64,000 bases of DNA from Aegilops tauschii subsp. strangulata (taxonomy: Eukaryota > Streptophyta > Magnoliopsida > Poales > Poaceae): the NCBI RefSeq assembly GCF_002575655.3, contig NC_053035.3, positions 506,074,601 through 506,138,600 of the forward strand, read 5' to 3'. This document shows positions 1 to 12,561 of this stretch, piece after piece. The notes beneath the pieces are model-generated. The model was not told where the DNA came from. It saw only the letters and a program-made list of their open reading frames with translations, and did no database searches. Position 1 is the first letter of the stretch, and each line of letters starts with the position of its first letter. Made by a program: the position numbers and the translations under genes.

Positions 1-511
1 TGCATGTGATGTTTATCCTTTATGCATCTTATTTTGCTTAGTCCGGCAGCATTATAAGATGATCTCTCACTAAATTTCAAGGTACAAGTGTTCTCCCTAA
101 GTATGCATCGTTGCGATAGTTTGTCGTGTCGAGACACCACGTGATGATCGGGTGTGATAAGCTCTACGTTCACATACAACGGGTGCAAGCCAATTTTGCA
201 CACGCAGAATACTCGAGTTAAACTTGACGAGCCTAGCATATGCAGATATGGCCTTGGAACACTAAGACCGAAAGGTCGAGCGTGAATCATATAGTAGATA
301 TGATCAACATATTGATGTTCACCATTGAAAACTACTCCATCTCACGTGATGATCGGACATGGTTTAGTTGATATGGATCACGTGATCACTTAGATGATTA
401 GAGGGATGTCTATCTAACTGGGAGTTCTTAAGTAATATGATTAATTGAACTTTAATTTATCATGAACTTAGTACCTGATAGTATTTTGCAAGTCTATGTT
501 GTTGTAGATAA
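1..511 (+). other. Untranslated leader of the Angela-like element
   Basis: This stretch has no coding frame. It matches, base for base over long runs, the segment at about 59304-59815 of the second Angela-like copy, where it lies between the PBS and gag. It is the 5' leader of the retrotransposon RNA. Confidence 0.85.
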
Positions 512-1571
512 ATGGCCCGTGCTACTGTTCCATTGAATTTTAATGCGTTCCTAGAGAAAGCTAAGTTGAAAGATGATGGTAGCAACTACACGGACTGGGT
601 TCATAACTTGAGGATTATCCTCATTGCTGCACAGAAGAATTACATCCTGGAAGCACCGCTAGGTGCAAGACCCGCTGCAGGAGCAACACCAGACGTTGTG
701 AACGCCTGGCAGAGCAAAGCTGTTGACTACTCGATAGTTCAGTGTGCCATGTTTTACGGCTTAGAACCGGGACTTCAATGACGTTTTGAATGTCATGGAG
801 CATATGAGATGTTCCAGGAGTTGAAGTTAATATTTCAAGCAAATGCCCGGATTGAGAGATATGAAGTCTCCAATAAGTTCTAAAGCTGCAAAATGGAGGA
901 GAATAGTTCTGTCAGTGAACATATACTCAGAATGTCTGGGTACCACAATCACTTGACTCAGTTGGGAGTTAATGTTCCGGTTGATAGTGTCATTGACAGA
1001 GTTCTTCAATCACTGCCACCAAGCTACAAAAGCTTCATGATGAACTATAATATGCAAGGGATGGACAAGACAATTCCCGAGCTCTTCGCAATGCTAAAAG
1101 CTGTGGAGGTAGAAATCAAGAAGGAGCATCAAGTGTTGATGGTTAACAAGACCACTAGTTTCAAGAAAAATGGAAAAGGGAAGAAGGGGAACTTCAAGAA
1201 GAACGGCAAGCAAGTTGCTACTCAAGTGAAGAAGCCCATGCCTGGACCTAAGCCTGAGACTGAGTGCTTCTACTGCAAAGGGACTGGTCACTGGAAGCGG
1301 AACTGCCCCAAGTATTTGGCGGATAAGAAGAATGGCAAAGTGAATGGTATATTTGATATACATGTTATTGATGTGTACCTTACTAATGCTCGTAGTAGCA
1401 CCTGGGTATTTGATACTGGTTCTGTTGCTCATATTTGCAACTCAAAACAGGGGCTACGGATTAAGCGAAGATTGGCTAAGGATGAGTTGACGATGCGCGT
1501 GGGAAATGGTTCCAAAGTCGATGTGATCGCCGTCGGCACACTACCTCTACATCTACCTTCGGGATAGTTTT
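512..1571 (+). pseudogene. Copia gag with CCHC zinc knuckle (broken)
   Basis: The frame opens at 512 with a capsid-like N-terminus (MARATVPLNFNAFLEK...) and stops at about 782. It resumes in another frame from 893, so at least one break splits gag. The second block is lysine-rich and contains a CX2CX4HX4C zinc knuckle (CFYCKGTGHWKRNC, about 1267-1308) that would bind the genomic RNA. It then runs into the protease start, WVFDTGS at about 1402-1422, where D-T-G is the aspartic protease signature. A stop at about 1567 ends this block. Gag would form the cytoplasmic virus-like particle of the element. Confidence 0.88.
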
Positions 1572-1575
1572 AGAC

Positions 1576-1977
1576 ATGAATAATTGTTATTTGGTGCCAG
1601 CGTTAAGCATGAACATTATATCTGGATCTTGTTTGATGCGAGACGGTTATTCATTTAAATCGGAGAATAATGGTTGTTCTATTTATATGAGTAATATCTT
1701 TTATGGTCATGCACCCTTGATGAGTGGTCTATTTTTATTGAATCTCGATAGTAGTGATACACATATTCATAGTATTGAAGCCAAAAGATATAAGTTTAAT
1801 AATGATAGTGCAACTTATTTGTGGCACTGCCATTTAGGTCATATTGGTGTAAAGCGCATGAAGAAACTCCATGCTGATGGGCTTTTGGAATCACTTGATT
1901 ATGAATCACTTGATGCTTGCGAACCATGCCTCATGGGCAAGATGACTAAGACTCCGTTCTCCGGAACAATGGAGTGA
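1576..1977 (+). pseudogene. Copia protease C-terminus and GAG-pre-integrase domain
   Basis: The block continues the polyprotein after a stop. It carries the protease tail (LVPALSMNIIS) and then the HHCC zinc-binding pre-integrase domain: LWHCHLGHIGVKRM followed by CEPCLMGK. A stop after about 1974 separates it from the integrase core. The same domain in the second Angela-like copy (about 61106-61206) is cut by a Gypsy insertion exactly within CEPCL. Confidence 0.85.
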
Positions 1978-2700
1978 GCAACAGACTTATTGGAAATAAT
2001 ACATACTGATGTATGCGGTCAGATGAGTGTTGATGCTCGCGGCGGGTATCGTTATTTTCTGACCTTCATAGATGATTTGAGCTGATATGGGTATATCTAC
2101 TTAATGAAACATAAGTCTGAAACATTTGAAAAGTTCAAAGAATTTCAGAGTGAAGTGGAAAATTATCGTAACAAGAAAATAAAGTTTCTACGATCTGATC
2201 GTGGAGGTGAATATTTGAGTTACGAGTTTGGTCTTCATTTGAAACAATGTAGAATAGTTTCGCAACTCACGCCACCCGGAACACCACAGCGTAATGGTGT
2301 GTCAAAACGTCGTAATTGTACTTTATTAGATATGGTGCGATCTATGATGTCTCTTACTGATTTACCGCTATCGTTTTGGGGTTATGCTTTAGAGACGGTT
2401 GCATTCATGTTAAATAGGGCACCATCTAAATCCGTTGAGATGACACCATATGAACTGTGGTTTGGCAAGAAACCCAAGTTGCTGTTTCTTAAAGTTTGGG
2501 GCTGCGATGCTTATGTGAAAAAGCTTCAACCTGATAAGCTCGAACCCAAATTGGAGAAATGTATCTTCATAGGATACCCAAAGGAGACTGTTGGGTACAC
2601 CTTCTATCACAGATCCGAAGGCAAGATATTCGTTGCTAAGAATGGACCCTTTCTAGAGAAGGAGTTTCTCTCGAAAGAAGTGAGTGGGAGGAAAGTAGAA
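1978..2700 (+). pseudogene. Copia integrase core, broken and with a changed catalytic residue
   Basis: The core starts with a readable HTDVCG at about 1999 and IDDLS near 2068, then an in-frame stop. It reopens at 2104 with the LRSDRGGEY motif, which holds the second catalytic aspartate (about 2190). The position of the third catalytic acid, in the PQRNGV...RRN motif near 2287-2316, reads as lysine. The active site is therefore lost independently of the stop. The GKKP...WGCDAYV and FIGYP motifs that follow are the usual Copia integrase C-terminal features. Confidence 0.87.
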
Positions 2701-3960
2701 CTTGATGAGGTAACTGTACCTGCTCCCTTATTGGAAAGTAGTTCATCACAGAAATCGGTTCCAGTGATTCCTACACCAATTAGTGAGGAAGCTAATGATG
2801 ATGATCATGAAACTTCTGATCAAGTTACTACCGAACCTCGTAGGTCAACCAGAGTAAGATCCACACCAGAGTGGTATGGTAATCCTGTTCTGGAAGTCAT
2901 GTTACTTGACCATGATGAACCTACGAACTATGAGGAAGCGATGATGAGCCCAGATTCCATGAAATGGCTTGAGGCCATGAAATCTAAGATGGGATCCATG
3001 TATGAGAACAAAGTATGGACTTTGGTCGACTTGCCCGATGATCGGCAATCCATAGAGAATAATTGGATCTTCAAGAAGAAGATTGACGCTAACGGTAATG
3101 TTATTGTCTACAAAGCTTGACTTGTTGCGAAAGGTTTTCGACAAGTTCAAGGAGTTGACTACGATGCGACCTTCTCACCCGTAGCGATGCATAAGTCCGT
3201 CGGAATCATGTTAGCAATTGCCGCATTTTATGATTATGAAATTTGGCAAATGGATGTCAAAACTGCATTCCTTAATGGATATCTTAAAGAAGAGTTGCAT
3301 ATGATGCAACCAGAAGGTTTTGTCGATCCAAAAGGTGCTAACAAAGTGTGCAAGCTCCAGCGATCCATTTATGGACTGGTGCAAGCCTCTTGGAGTTGGA
3401 ATATACACTTTGATAGTGTGATCAAAGCATATGGTTTTATACAGACTCTTGGAGAAGCCTGTATTTATAAAGAAGTGAGTGGGAGCTCTCTAGCATTTCT
3501 GATATTATGTGTGGATGACATATTGTTGATCCGAAATAATACGGAATTTCTAGATAGCATTAAAAGGATACTTGAATAAGAATTTTTCAATGAAAGACCT
3601 CGGTGAAGCTGCTTATATATTGGGCATCAAGATCTATAGAAATAGATCAAGACGCTTAATTGGACTTTCACAAAGCACATACCTTGATAAAGTTTTGAAG
3701 AAGTTCAAAATGGATCAAGCAAAGAAAGGGTTCTTGCCTGTGTTACAAGGTGTGAAGTTGAGACAGACTCAATGCCCGACCACTGCAGAAGATAGAGAGA
3801 AAATGAAAGTCATTCCCTATGCTTCAGCCATAGGTTCTATCATGTATGCAATGCTGTGTACCAGACCTGATGTGTGCCTTGCTATTAGTTTAGCAGGGAG
3901 GTACCAAATTAATCCAGGAGTGGATCACTAGACAGCGGTCAAGAACATCCTGAAATACCT
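2701..3960 (+). pseudogene. Copia reverse transcriptase (broken)
   Basis: After an acidic linker (about 2700-2900) the RVT_2 domain begins near EAMMSPDSMKWLEAMKSKM. A stop at about 3118 follows VYKA. The next block has the QMDVKTAFLNGYLKEELHM motif (about 3247-3303) and KLQRSIYGL. The catalytic motif reads LCVDDILLI, with cysteine where Copia enzymes usually have tyrosine. A frame break near 3570 moves the rest (MKDLGEAAYILGIKIYR, RPDVCLAISL) to another frame, and a stop ends it at about 3929. Confidence 0.88.
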
Positions 3961-4492
3961 GAAAAGGACTAAGGATATGTTTCTCGTTTATGGAGGTGAC
4001 AAAGAGCTCGTTGTAAATGGTTACGTCGATGCAAGCTTTGACACTGATCCGGATGACTCTAAGTCACAAAACGGATACGTATTTATATTGAATGGAGGAG
4101 CTATAAGTTGGTGCTGTTACAAGCAGAGCGTCATGGCGGTATCTACGTGTGAAGCGGAGTACATAGCTGCTTCAGAAGCAGCAAATGAAGGAGTCTAGAT
4201 GAAGGAGTTCATATCTGATCTAGGTGTCATTCCTAGTGCATCGGGTCCAATGAAAATCTTTTGTGACAATACTAGTGCAATTGCCTTGGCAAAGGAATCC
4301 AGATTTCACAAGAGAACTAAGCACATCAAGAGACGCTTCAATTCCATCTGCGATCAAGTCAAGGAGGGAGACATAGAGATTTGGAAGATACATACGGATC
4401 TGAATGTTGTAGACCGGTTGACTAAGCCTCTCTCACGAGCAAAACATGATCAGCACCAAGACTCCATGGGTGTTAGAATCATTACTTTGTAA
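3961..4492 (+). pseudogene. Copia RNase H (broken)
   Basis: The domain reads YVDASFDTDPDDSKSQNGYVF, then AVSTCEAEYIAASEA, the typical Copia RNase H block, to a stop at about 4196. It resumes directly with the tail containing IFCDNTSAIALAKE and HKRTKHIK. Only a short spacer separates it from the LTR at 4526, as expected for Copia. Confidence 0.87.
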
Positions 4493-4525
4493 TCTAGATT
4501 ATTGACTCTAGTGCAAGTGGGAGAC

Positions 4526-7500
4526 TGAAGGAAATATGCCCTAGAGGCAATAATAAAGTTGTTATTTATATTTCCTTATATCATGATAAATGTTTATTAT
4601 TCATGCTAGAATTGTATTAACCGGAAACTTAGTACATGTGTGAATACATAGACAAATAGAGTTCCCTAGTATGCCTCTACTTGACTAGCTCGTTAATCAA
4701 AGATGGTTAAGTTTCCTAGCCATAGACATGTGTTGTCATTTGATGAACGGGATCACATCATTAGAGAATGATGTGATGGACAAGACCCATCCGTTAGCTT
4801 AGCACTATGATCGTTTAGTTTATTGCTATTGCTTTCTTCATGACTTATACATGTTCCTATGACTATGAGATTATGCAACTCCCGAATAGCGGAGGAACAC
4901 TTGTGTGCTATCAAACGTCACAACGTAACTGGGTGATTATAAAGATGCTCTACAGGTGTCTCCGATGGTGTTTGTTGAGTTGGCATAGATCGAGATTAGG
5001 ATTTGTCACTCCGATTGTCAAAGAGGTCTCTGTGGGCCCTCTCGGTAATGCACATCACTATAAGCCTTGCAAGCAATGTGACTAATAAGTTAGTTGCGGG
5101 ATGATGCATTACGGAACGAGTAAGGAGACTTGCCGGTAACGAGATTGAACTAGGTATGATGATACCGACGATCGAATCTCGGTCAAGTAACATACCGATG
5201 ACAAAGGGAACAACGTATGTTGTTATGCGGTTTGACCGATAAAGATCTTCGTAGAATATGTAGGAGCCAATATGAGCATCCAGGTTTTGCTATTGGTTAT
5301 TGACTGGAGATGTGTCTCAGTCATGTCTACATAGTTCTCGAACCCGTAGGGTCCGCACGCTTAACGTTCGATGGCGATTTGTATTATGAGTTTATGTGAT
5401 TTGATGACCGAAGGTTGTTCGGAGTCCCGGATGAGATCACGGACGTGACGAGGAGTCTCGAAATGGTCGAGACATAAAGATTCATATATTGGAAGGTTAC
5501 ATTCAGACACCGGAAGTGTTCCGGGTAGTTTCGGATAAAACCGGAGTGCCGGAGGGGTTACCAGAACCCCCCGGGGAAGTAATGGGCCTTAGTGGGCCTT
5601 AGGGGGGAGAGAGGGTGTGACGCCCGGATAATCATGCTACAGCAGTCTCATGCCTAATGATGCCATGTCATCATATTTAAGTTGCTAATCCTCACTTTGT
5701 TTCAAACCAAACTTCAAATTCAAATTCAATTTGCATGTCAAATATTTGCTCTTCTTTCATGCAATCAAAATAGTTCACAATATGACAAATATTCTCTAAG
5801 TATTTTTCATGTTAAGACCAAAATCTTTGGAGTTCCCAACTGGCCTCTGGAAATTTATTCGTGTTCCAGCAGCATTTAAATATGCCTTTCCCAATTTCCA
5901 AAATTCCTAGACAATTCCTCTTGCCTCCAAACTATTTGTGGCAATACCTAAAAATGTGGAGGAATTAATGGGCCAAGTCCCATATTTTTCCTAAATCCTT
6001 TGGATGCTCAAATAGATCATTCCTCTCTCTATCTTAATTTTTTTTAAAGAGTAAGAGCACAGGCCTTTGTGCACTGGGCCAAGTGCACAGTACCTGGCCC
6101 GAGCCTCGGCCCACTCCAGCTAGTCCGGCCCAGCCCCTCCCCGGGTCGCCTTCCCCCCCTGTTCCCCCGACCGGGGTCGCAACTGGGGCGAGCCCCGCCG
6201 GACCGCCTCGACGGCGACTACCCGGAGAGGATAAGGTCAACCCCTCCCCTCGACGCCTCGGCCTCCTCCCCACCTACCTCCACTCCCCTCTCTCGCCTCC
6301 CAGATCCACACGCTCCTCCCCCTCTCTGTCTCGCTCGCCCGCCTCACCCGAGCGCCATCGCCGCCGTCCCACCTCGCATCACCGCGGCGACCGCCTCCCT
6401 CGTGCTCCTCCGACGTAACCAGCCGCTCCGCTGCGCTCCGCTACGTCGACTACGGCCACGAACGCGAGCCGACGAGCCCCACCGCCCGGATCTGCGCCTT
6501 CTTCTTCCTCCTCAGATCACCGGCGATCTCCTTCGACTCCGGCCACCCCCCTGCGCTTCTAGCCCTCAACGAGCCACCTTGTGCTCCTCGGTGAGCACCG
6601 CCCGCTTCCCCTCTGTTCCCCCCTTCGATCGCTTCCCATGTTACGCCTCGCCGCCGTAGTCGTAGCTCACCGCCGCCCTGTTGCGTCACCGCTGTGGCCA
6701 CCGCTGCCATGGCCCCCGTCCGAGCCCTCCGTCGTGCTCCTGGTGTTCCCAGGAGCCCGGCGAGCCCTTCCTCTCGCCCTCTCGTGCCCCTAGCCCATTT
6801 CCGACGTGGCCCCGAACGCTGCCGCCGCCGATAGTTATTCCGGCCGTCCCTGGGAGATCCACCACCACCACCCGACACGGCGTCGTGCGCGTGTTCGAAA
6901 AGGTGCCAACCGCACGCGAAACGGCCGCCCCTAGCACGTTTCCGATGAGGCCCGAGCGGCTCCGCCGCGTTCTAGCATCGCTGGTGGCGAGACGCCGGCC
7001 GCCGCCGACGTGGCTGGGCGGGCCCCACCCCTAGCTCACTGCCAGTGGGCCTTAGGGGCCCCGTTGACTGGGTTGACCAAGTCAACACGCTGACATGGCA
7101 ATACAGTGCCACTGACGAGCCGGCCCCACCGCTTAAATAACTAATTAAAATGGTTTTATAATTAAAAGTAATTAGTTTAGCTAATCAGCCACTAACATGT
7201 GGGGCCCAGCAGCTAATTAACCTCAGTTTAGTTTAAAATAAGCTCTGTTAAGTAACAGAGGCTGACAGGTGGGACCCACTGGTCAGTTTGACCTGGTCAG
7301 CCGTCCTGTTGACTGCTGACGCCACAGTGATGTCATGCTGACGTAGTATTTCTTTTCTGATAATTTATTTAATTCCAGAAAATGTTTAAACCTTTAGAAA
7401 TTCATAGAAAATAAACCGTAACTCCGATGAAAATGTTTTCTACATGAAAGTTGCTCAGAAAAATCCAACGAATCCGGATACGCGGTCCGTTTACCTGTCA

Positions 7501-10386
7501 GATGCCTCTAACTATCTGAACATGGAACATTCCCCCTCCGGTCATCTGTCTGACACAGGTCCGGAACCGGGAATACATTCCCGGTTGAATTCCCCCTTCA
7601 CCTATGTCGTGCAATACTACGTTAGGTCTACCCTAGTTCTGCTTATCATCTTGTCATGCTTAGTGGTACCTCTATTTGCTTTATAGTTACTGTTTCTTCC
7701 CCCTCTTCTCTCCGGTAGACCCCGAGGCCGATGATGCTCCGGTGATGGACTACGTCGACGACGACCCCTCCTTGCCAGAGCAACTAGGCAAGCCCCCCCC
7801 CCCTTGATCATCCCGATATCGCCCATTCCATTCTCTCATGCTTGCATTAGATTTTGCTACTGTTATTGTTTGCTCCTATTCTGATGCATAGCCTGCTTTT
7901 GTAACCTGCTCTTTGTTACCTACCTGCTTATCCTAAACTGCTTAGTATAGGTTGGTTAGTGATCCATCAGTGACCCCCACCTTGTCCTTGTTGCCCCTGC
8001 TTCATCATTGAAGACCCGATCAATGGGATCGAAGACCAGGGCCCGGCACCGCACATCACTTTCCCCTTAGTTGCTCGACACTACTGGGCTACTATTGAGT
8101 GCCGAGGGTGAGACCTCTACATCACTTCTGATGTTAACCCTGTAGTGTAGCTATTCGGTCGTGGTCATCGGGGGTGATTCCGCCTTAACCACTTCCGATA
8201 CGACTCTGTCGTGCAACCCCTCAAGTGTGAACCTCGGGGTGGTTCCTCTTACGTTCACCTTGATGATTACATCGAGTGGAATTCACCGGGGGTGATTCCT
8301 CGGGTTTTCCCCTTGATGTTTGGACACACGGATACTTGGACTTTACAGTTGTTTCTTGGAAAGGCGGGTCGACCCTGAGGGGTACCCGGGAGTGATGTGG
8401 AGTCGGGTTGACCTGGAAGGTGCCCGCGAGATACTTACGAGGCGTGGCCGGGCATTCCTAGCCCTTGCCGCAAGTCCTCGAGACGGGGCAACGGGGTCAC
8501 ATCTTTCGTGAGTCTCTGCTTGTTACCGCGTGCTCCTAATCCACTACAATTTGGATATTTGATCCGAGGGGCCTCTGGCCTGATAGCACTAACCATCACG
8601 TGGGCATAGTATGGGCATTCTGCATCGTATACATCAGCCGAAGCCTAATAGACGTCAGCGACTGAGCGGCGCGCGCCGGGTTGGACTGCGTAAGCACCTG
8701 CCTTTTTGAAGGAGGTAGCTAGGTCTGCTCACCGGCCACCCACGCAACGTGCAGGAGTTCCCGGGGCGATGGCACATGACCCCTGGGGGCATAGGTTTAG
8801 TCCAGCATGCTGACCTCTCTATTAAGCCTAGGTCGGGTTGCGGCGTATTGTTTGGCCGAGGCCGGGCATGACCCAGGAAAGTGTCCGGCCGGAGTTAATA
8901 GAGCGTGGTGGGTAAGTTGGTGCACCCCTGCAGGGAAGAAAACATCTATCGATAGCCTGTCCTACGGTAACGGACACTTGGAGTTGTATCCCGATCGATA
9001 CAACTAGAACTGGATACTTGTGATGAGAATTGGAATGTGATGAGAAATGGATAGTATGGCTCTAGGATTGCTTTCTCGCAGGGAGTCGAGAAAGGATCTC
9101 TGGCCGAGGTTGATAACACTACTACTACTTTACTTTATGCTACTCTACTCCCTCTTGTTGCTGCAAGATGGTGGTTTCCAGAAGATGCTAGTCTTCGATA
9201 GGACTAGGCCTTCTCTCTATTCTGGCATTTCTGTAGCCCAGTCCACATATACAACCTTCCTTTGATAATGTTGCATATGTAGTGTAGATCCTTGCTTGCG
9301 AGTACTTTGGATGAGTACTCACGGTTGCTTTGCTCCCCATTTTCCCCCTTTCTTCTTCTTTCCAGTTGATGCAACCAGATGTCGGAGCCCAGGAGCCAGA
9401 TTCCACCACCGATGCTTACTACTAGGTGGAGGCCGCCGACGACTAGGAGTAGTTAGGAGGCTTCCAGGCAGGAGGCCTTGCCTTTTCGATCGATGTTGCT
9501 TTTGTGCTAGCCTTCTTAAGGCAAACTTGTCTAACTTATGTCTGTACTCAGATATTGTTCCTTCCGCTGACTCTTGTGTATTCGAGCTTATGTATTCGAA
9601 CCCTCGAGGCCCCTGGCTTGTAATATAAAGCTTGTATTATTTTAATTTGTGTCTAGAGTTGTGTTGTGATATCTTCCCGTGAGTCCTTAATGTTGATCAT
9701 ACACATTTGCGTGTATGATTAGTGTATGATTGAATCGAGGGCATCATAGAGGGCAGCGTCCATGAGGTGGCGCCCCCCCCAAGGGGATTCCGAATAGGAC
9801 TAGGGGAAGGGGGCGCGTCCCCTCTTTCCCTCTCCCTCTCCCTCTCCTTCCTTCTTCTCCTACTTGGACTAGGAAAGGGGGAGTCGATTCCTACTTGGAG
9901 TAGGACTCCCCCCCTTGGGCGCGCCTCTAGGGGCCGGCCGGCCTCCTCCCTCCCTCCTTTATATACGGGGGAAGGGGGCACCCCATAGACACACAAGTTG
10001 ATCTTTAGCCGTGTGCGGTGCCCCCCTTCACAGTTTTCCACCTCGGTCATATCATCGTAGTGCTTAGGCGAAGCCCTGCGCCAGTAACTTCATCATCACC
10101 GTCACCACACCATCGTGCTGACGAAACTCTCCCTCGGCCTCAACTGGATCAAGAGTTCGAGGGACGTCATCGAGCTGAACGTGTGCAGATAGCGGAGGTG
10201 CCATGCGTTCGGTACTTGGATCGGTTGGATCGCGAAGACGTTCAACTACATCAACCGCGTTACTAAGCGCTTCCGCTTCCGGTCTACGAGGGTACGTGGA
10301 CACACTCTCCCCGCTCGTTCCTATGCTTCTCCTAGATAGAGCTTGCGTGATCATAGGAAAATTTTGAAATACTACGTTCGCCAACA
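4526..10386 (+). repeat. 3' LTR of the Angela-like element, split by a solo LTR
   Basis: The two LTR parts are 4526-5615 and 9754-10386, about 1.7 kb together, matching the uninterrupted LTR at 56835-58563 (1729 bp). The boundaries are TGAAGG and CCAACA. A promoter TATA box is visible as tttatatac at about 9958. A purine-rich tract just upstream (about 4514-4525) is a weak polypurine tract. The LTR copies at both ends of the window share the opening TGAAGG rather than the commoner TGTTGG, which suggests one subfamily. Confidence 0.9.
5616..9748 (+). mobile_element. Gypsy solo LTR, 4.13 kb, nested in the Copia LTR
   Basis: It starts TGTGACGCCCGG and ends ...gggcatcata; Gypsy LTRs usually end in CA, so the last bases look mutated. 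It is flanked by a perfect 5-bp repeat, gaggg, at 5611-5615 and 9749-9753. There is no PBS, polypurine tract or coding domain, so this is a solo LTR left by recombination between two LTRs. The size recalls large-LTR (LARD-like, Sukkula/Erika-type) Triticeae families; I infer the family only loosely. A very GC-rich block lies at about 6060-7040 and gives only spurious reading frames. Confidence 0.87.
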
Positions 10387-11650
10387 CTCTTCACATCCAT
10401 TTGATGTAATGTAAAGCCATTGAAAGCAGCATAAGCAAGTAAGATGCAAATAGATTCAAGACGGGCAACGGGAGCAAAGATCTCACCAAAGTCCAAACCT
10501 TCAACTTGTGAGTACCCTTGTGCCACTAACGTTGCCTTGTTGCGGATGATTACACCATTCTCATCTTGCTTGTTCTTGAAAATCCATTTTGTTCCAATGA
10601 CATTGTGTTCCGTAGTTGGCCTCTCGACTAATGACCACACTTGGTTGCATTCAAAATTGTGCAACTCTTCTTGGATAGCAACGAGCCAATCGTTGTCCAT
10701 CAATGCATCTTGTACCTTGAGAGGCTCAACACTAGATACAAACGAGAAGTGAGCACAAAAGTTTGTCAAATGTTTATGAGTGACTCTACCTTCCGATATG
10801 CCGATGAGAATTTTCTCAACATCAACACAACCGGCCACTCGAGGCATGATGGAGGTTAGGGTTTCACGAGCTTCAACTTCATGTCCATCATCCACGTCCT
10901 CAACATATGGATCATTAATGTGTGGTGGAAGATCTTCTTCTTCATATTGCATTTGTTGAGGTTCATCATCAATGATTGCACTTTCTTGTTCTTGCCCTTG
11001 ATGATGATCTTGTTCCTGAAAATTATCATGTAGAGGTACTTGATCATCTTCTTGTACTTGAACTAAGGGCATCGGTTTAGCAACAGGAGCTTGTGCTGGT
11101 ATGGGTGTTGAAGTAGTTTGATGATGTGTGAAGCTTCCATCTTCTTCTTCTTCATCATGAGGTTCTTGTTCCATTGGAAGAAGTGCACCAACACCCATGG
11201 TCGAAATATCTTGAGAAGAATCTTCATCACCTACATCACTTAGATCAACTTGCTCCCCATGGGAGCCATTAAATTCATCAAACACCACGTCACAAGTTTC
11301 TACAACACATCCATTGGATTTGTTGTAGACTTTATAGGCGTGAGAGTTTGATCCATAGCCAACAAATATGCCCTCAATTGTTTTGGATTGAAATTTTCCT
11401 AACCTTTCCCTTTTGTTGAGGACGAAACATTTGCACCCAAATACACGAAAGTACTTGACATTTGGCTTGTTCCCAGTTAGGAGCTCATATGGATTCTTTT
11501 CCAATATTGTGCGGAGGAAGAGCCGATTTGATGCATGGCATGCAGTGTTGACAGCCTCGGCCCAAAAACTATGTGGCGACTCCTATTCATCCAACATGGA
11601 CCTTGCCATATCCACAAGTGTACGGTTCTTCCTTTCGGCTACACCATTTT
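10387..11650 (-). pseudogene. Integrase C-terminus and N-terminal reverse transcriptase (Sirevirus-type)
   Basis: The frame (from about 11504 downwards) begins with [23 protein letters not shown] and [15 protein letters not shown], the integrase C-terminal motifs. A long acidic linker follows, then the RVT_2 start: [32 protein letters not shown] and [11 protein letters not shown]. The domain is cut at HQMDVK by the Angela-like insertion, and the remaining codons of the frame are read from foreign LTR sequence. Upstream, at about 11590-11650, stops separate it from the integrase core. Confidence 0.87.
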
Positions 11651-11651
11651 G

Positions 11652-12530
11652 CTAAGGAGTGTATGGAGCTGAATATTGATGCTCAATCCCTTCATCACTA
11701 AGAAATTCTTCCAATGTATAGTTCTTGAACTCGGAGCCATTATCACTTCTTATTGCCAAGATTTCTTTGTCAAACTTGCGTTGTGCTTGCTTGGCAAAAT
11801 CAATGAAGGTATCTTCGTCTCGTCCTTGGACTTGAGGAAAAACACCCATGTATATCTTGAGTAATCATCAACAATGACAAGTCCATACTTTTTCCCACCA
11901 AGACTATCCCATGAAGGAGGACCAAAAAGATCCACATGAAGGAGCTCCAAAGGCCTTGAAGTAGACACGATATTCTTGGGTGGGTGCTTTGATTGATGTT
12001 GCTTCCCGGCTATGCATGCACTACACATGATCTTTCTCAAAATAGACATTGGTTAGTCCAAGGATGTGATTACCCTTTAAGAGATCTTGAAGATTTCTCA
12101 TGCCGACATGGGCTAGCCGGCGATGCCATAGCCACCCCTTGTCGGCCTTGGCCATTAGACAAGTTGCATGGAATGTGCTCTCTTTCGAGAAATCAACCGT
12201 GTAAAGGTTGCCATCCAACTCTCCAACAAAGGCCACTTCGAGAGTATCTCTCTTAAAGACTTTCACATCCGTTAGTCCAAAGAGTGTATCATAACCAATA
12301 GAAGCCAATTGGCGACCAGAAAGCAAATGATATTTAAGGGATTGAACAAGCATGACATTTGCAAGAGACATGTCATTTGTGATAGCCACCTTGCCCAACC
12401 CGAGTACTTGTCCTTTTGATCCTCCACCAAACATAATGCTCATAAATGGTTGAATAGCTTCCATGAAATCGTAGAGCAATTTGCTATCTCCGGTCATATG
12501 ATTGGTACATCCACTATCGATCACCCATTT
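11652..12530 (-). pseudogene. Protease, pre-integrase and integrase core (Sirevirus-type, broken)
   Basis: The upstream block (12524-12021) has the protease signature MIDSGCTNHMTGD followed by the pre-integrase motif WLWHRRLAHVGMRNLQDLLKG. A frame break near 12040 leads to the block 12049-11750 with CSACIAGKQ, LELLHVDLFGP and VIVDDYSRYTWVFFL. Another break leads to 11849-11652 with IRSDNGSEFKN. Catalytic aspartates of the first two motifs are readable; the frame is lost before the end of the core. Confidence 0.86.
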
Positions 12531-12561
12531 TACTCCACCAGAGAAAGCAACCTACACACAA

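Larger units (their letters stand above)
1..10386 (+). mobile_element. Angela/WIS/BARE-like Copia retrotransposon, 5' end outside window
   Basis: The window opens inside the untranslated leader; the same leader is seen in the second copy at about 59304. Degenerate gag, protease, integrase, reverse transcriptase and RNase H follow in Copia order, then a 3' LTR from 4526 to 10386 split by a Gypsy solo LTR. The LTR opens with TGAAGGAAATATGCCCTAG and ends in CCAACA, as I know for the Angela/WIS/BARE group. The 5 bases after the LTR are ctctt (10387-10391), the expected right target-site copy; the left copy is outside. The element is dead: stops and frame breaks occur in every domain. It sits inside the reverse transcriptase of the minus-strand Copia to its right. 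Confidence 0.92.

Noticed and set aside
6069..7034. Long GC-rich frames on both strands, up to 196 residues
   Set aside because: They overlap in several frames, are Pro/Arg/Ser-rich, contain no domain, and lie inside a retrotransposon LTR.
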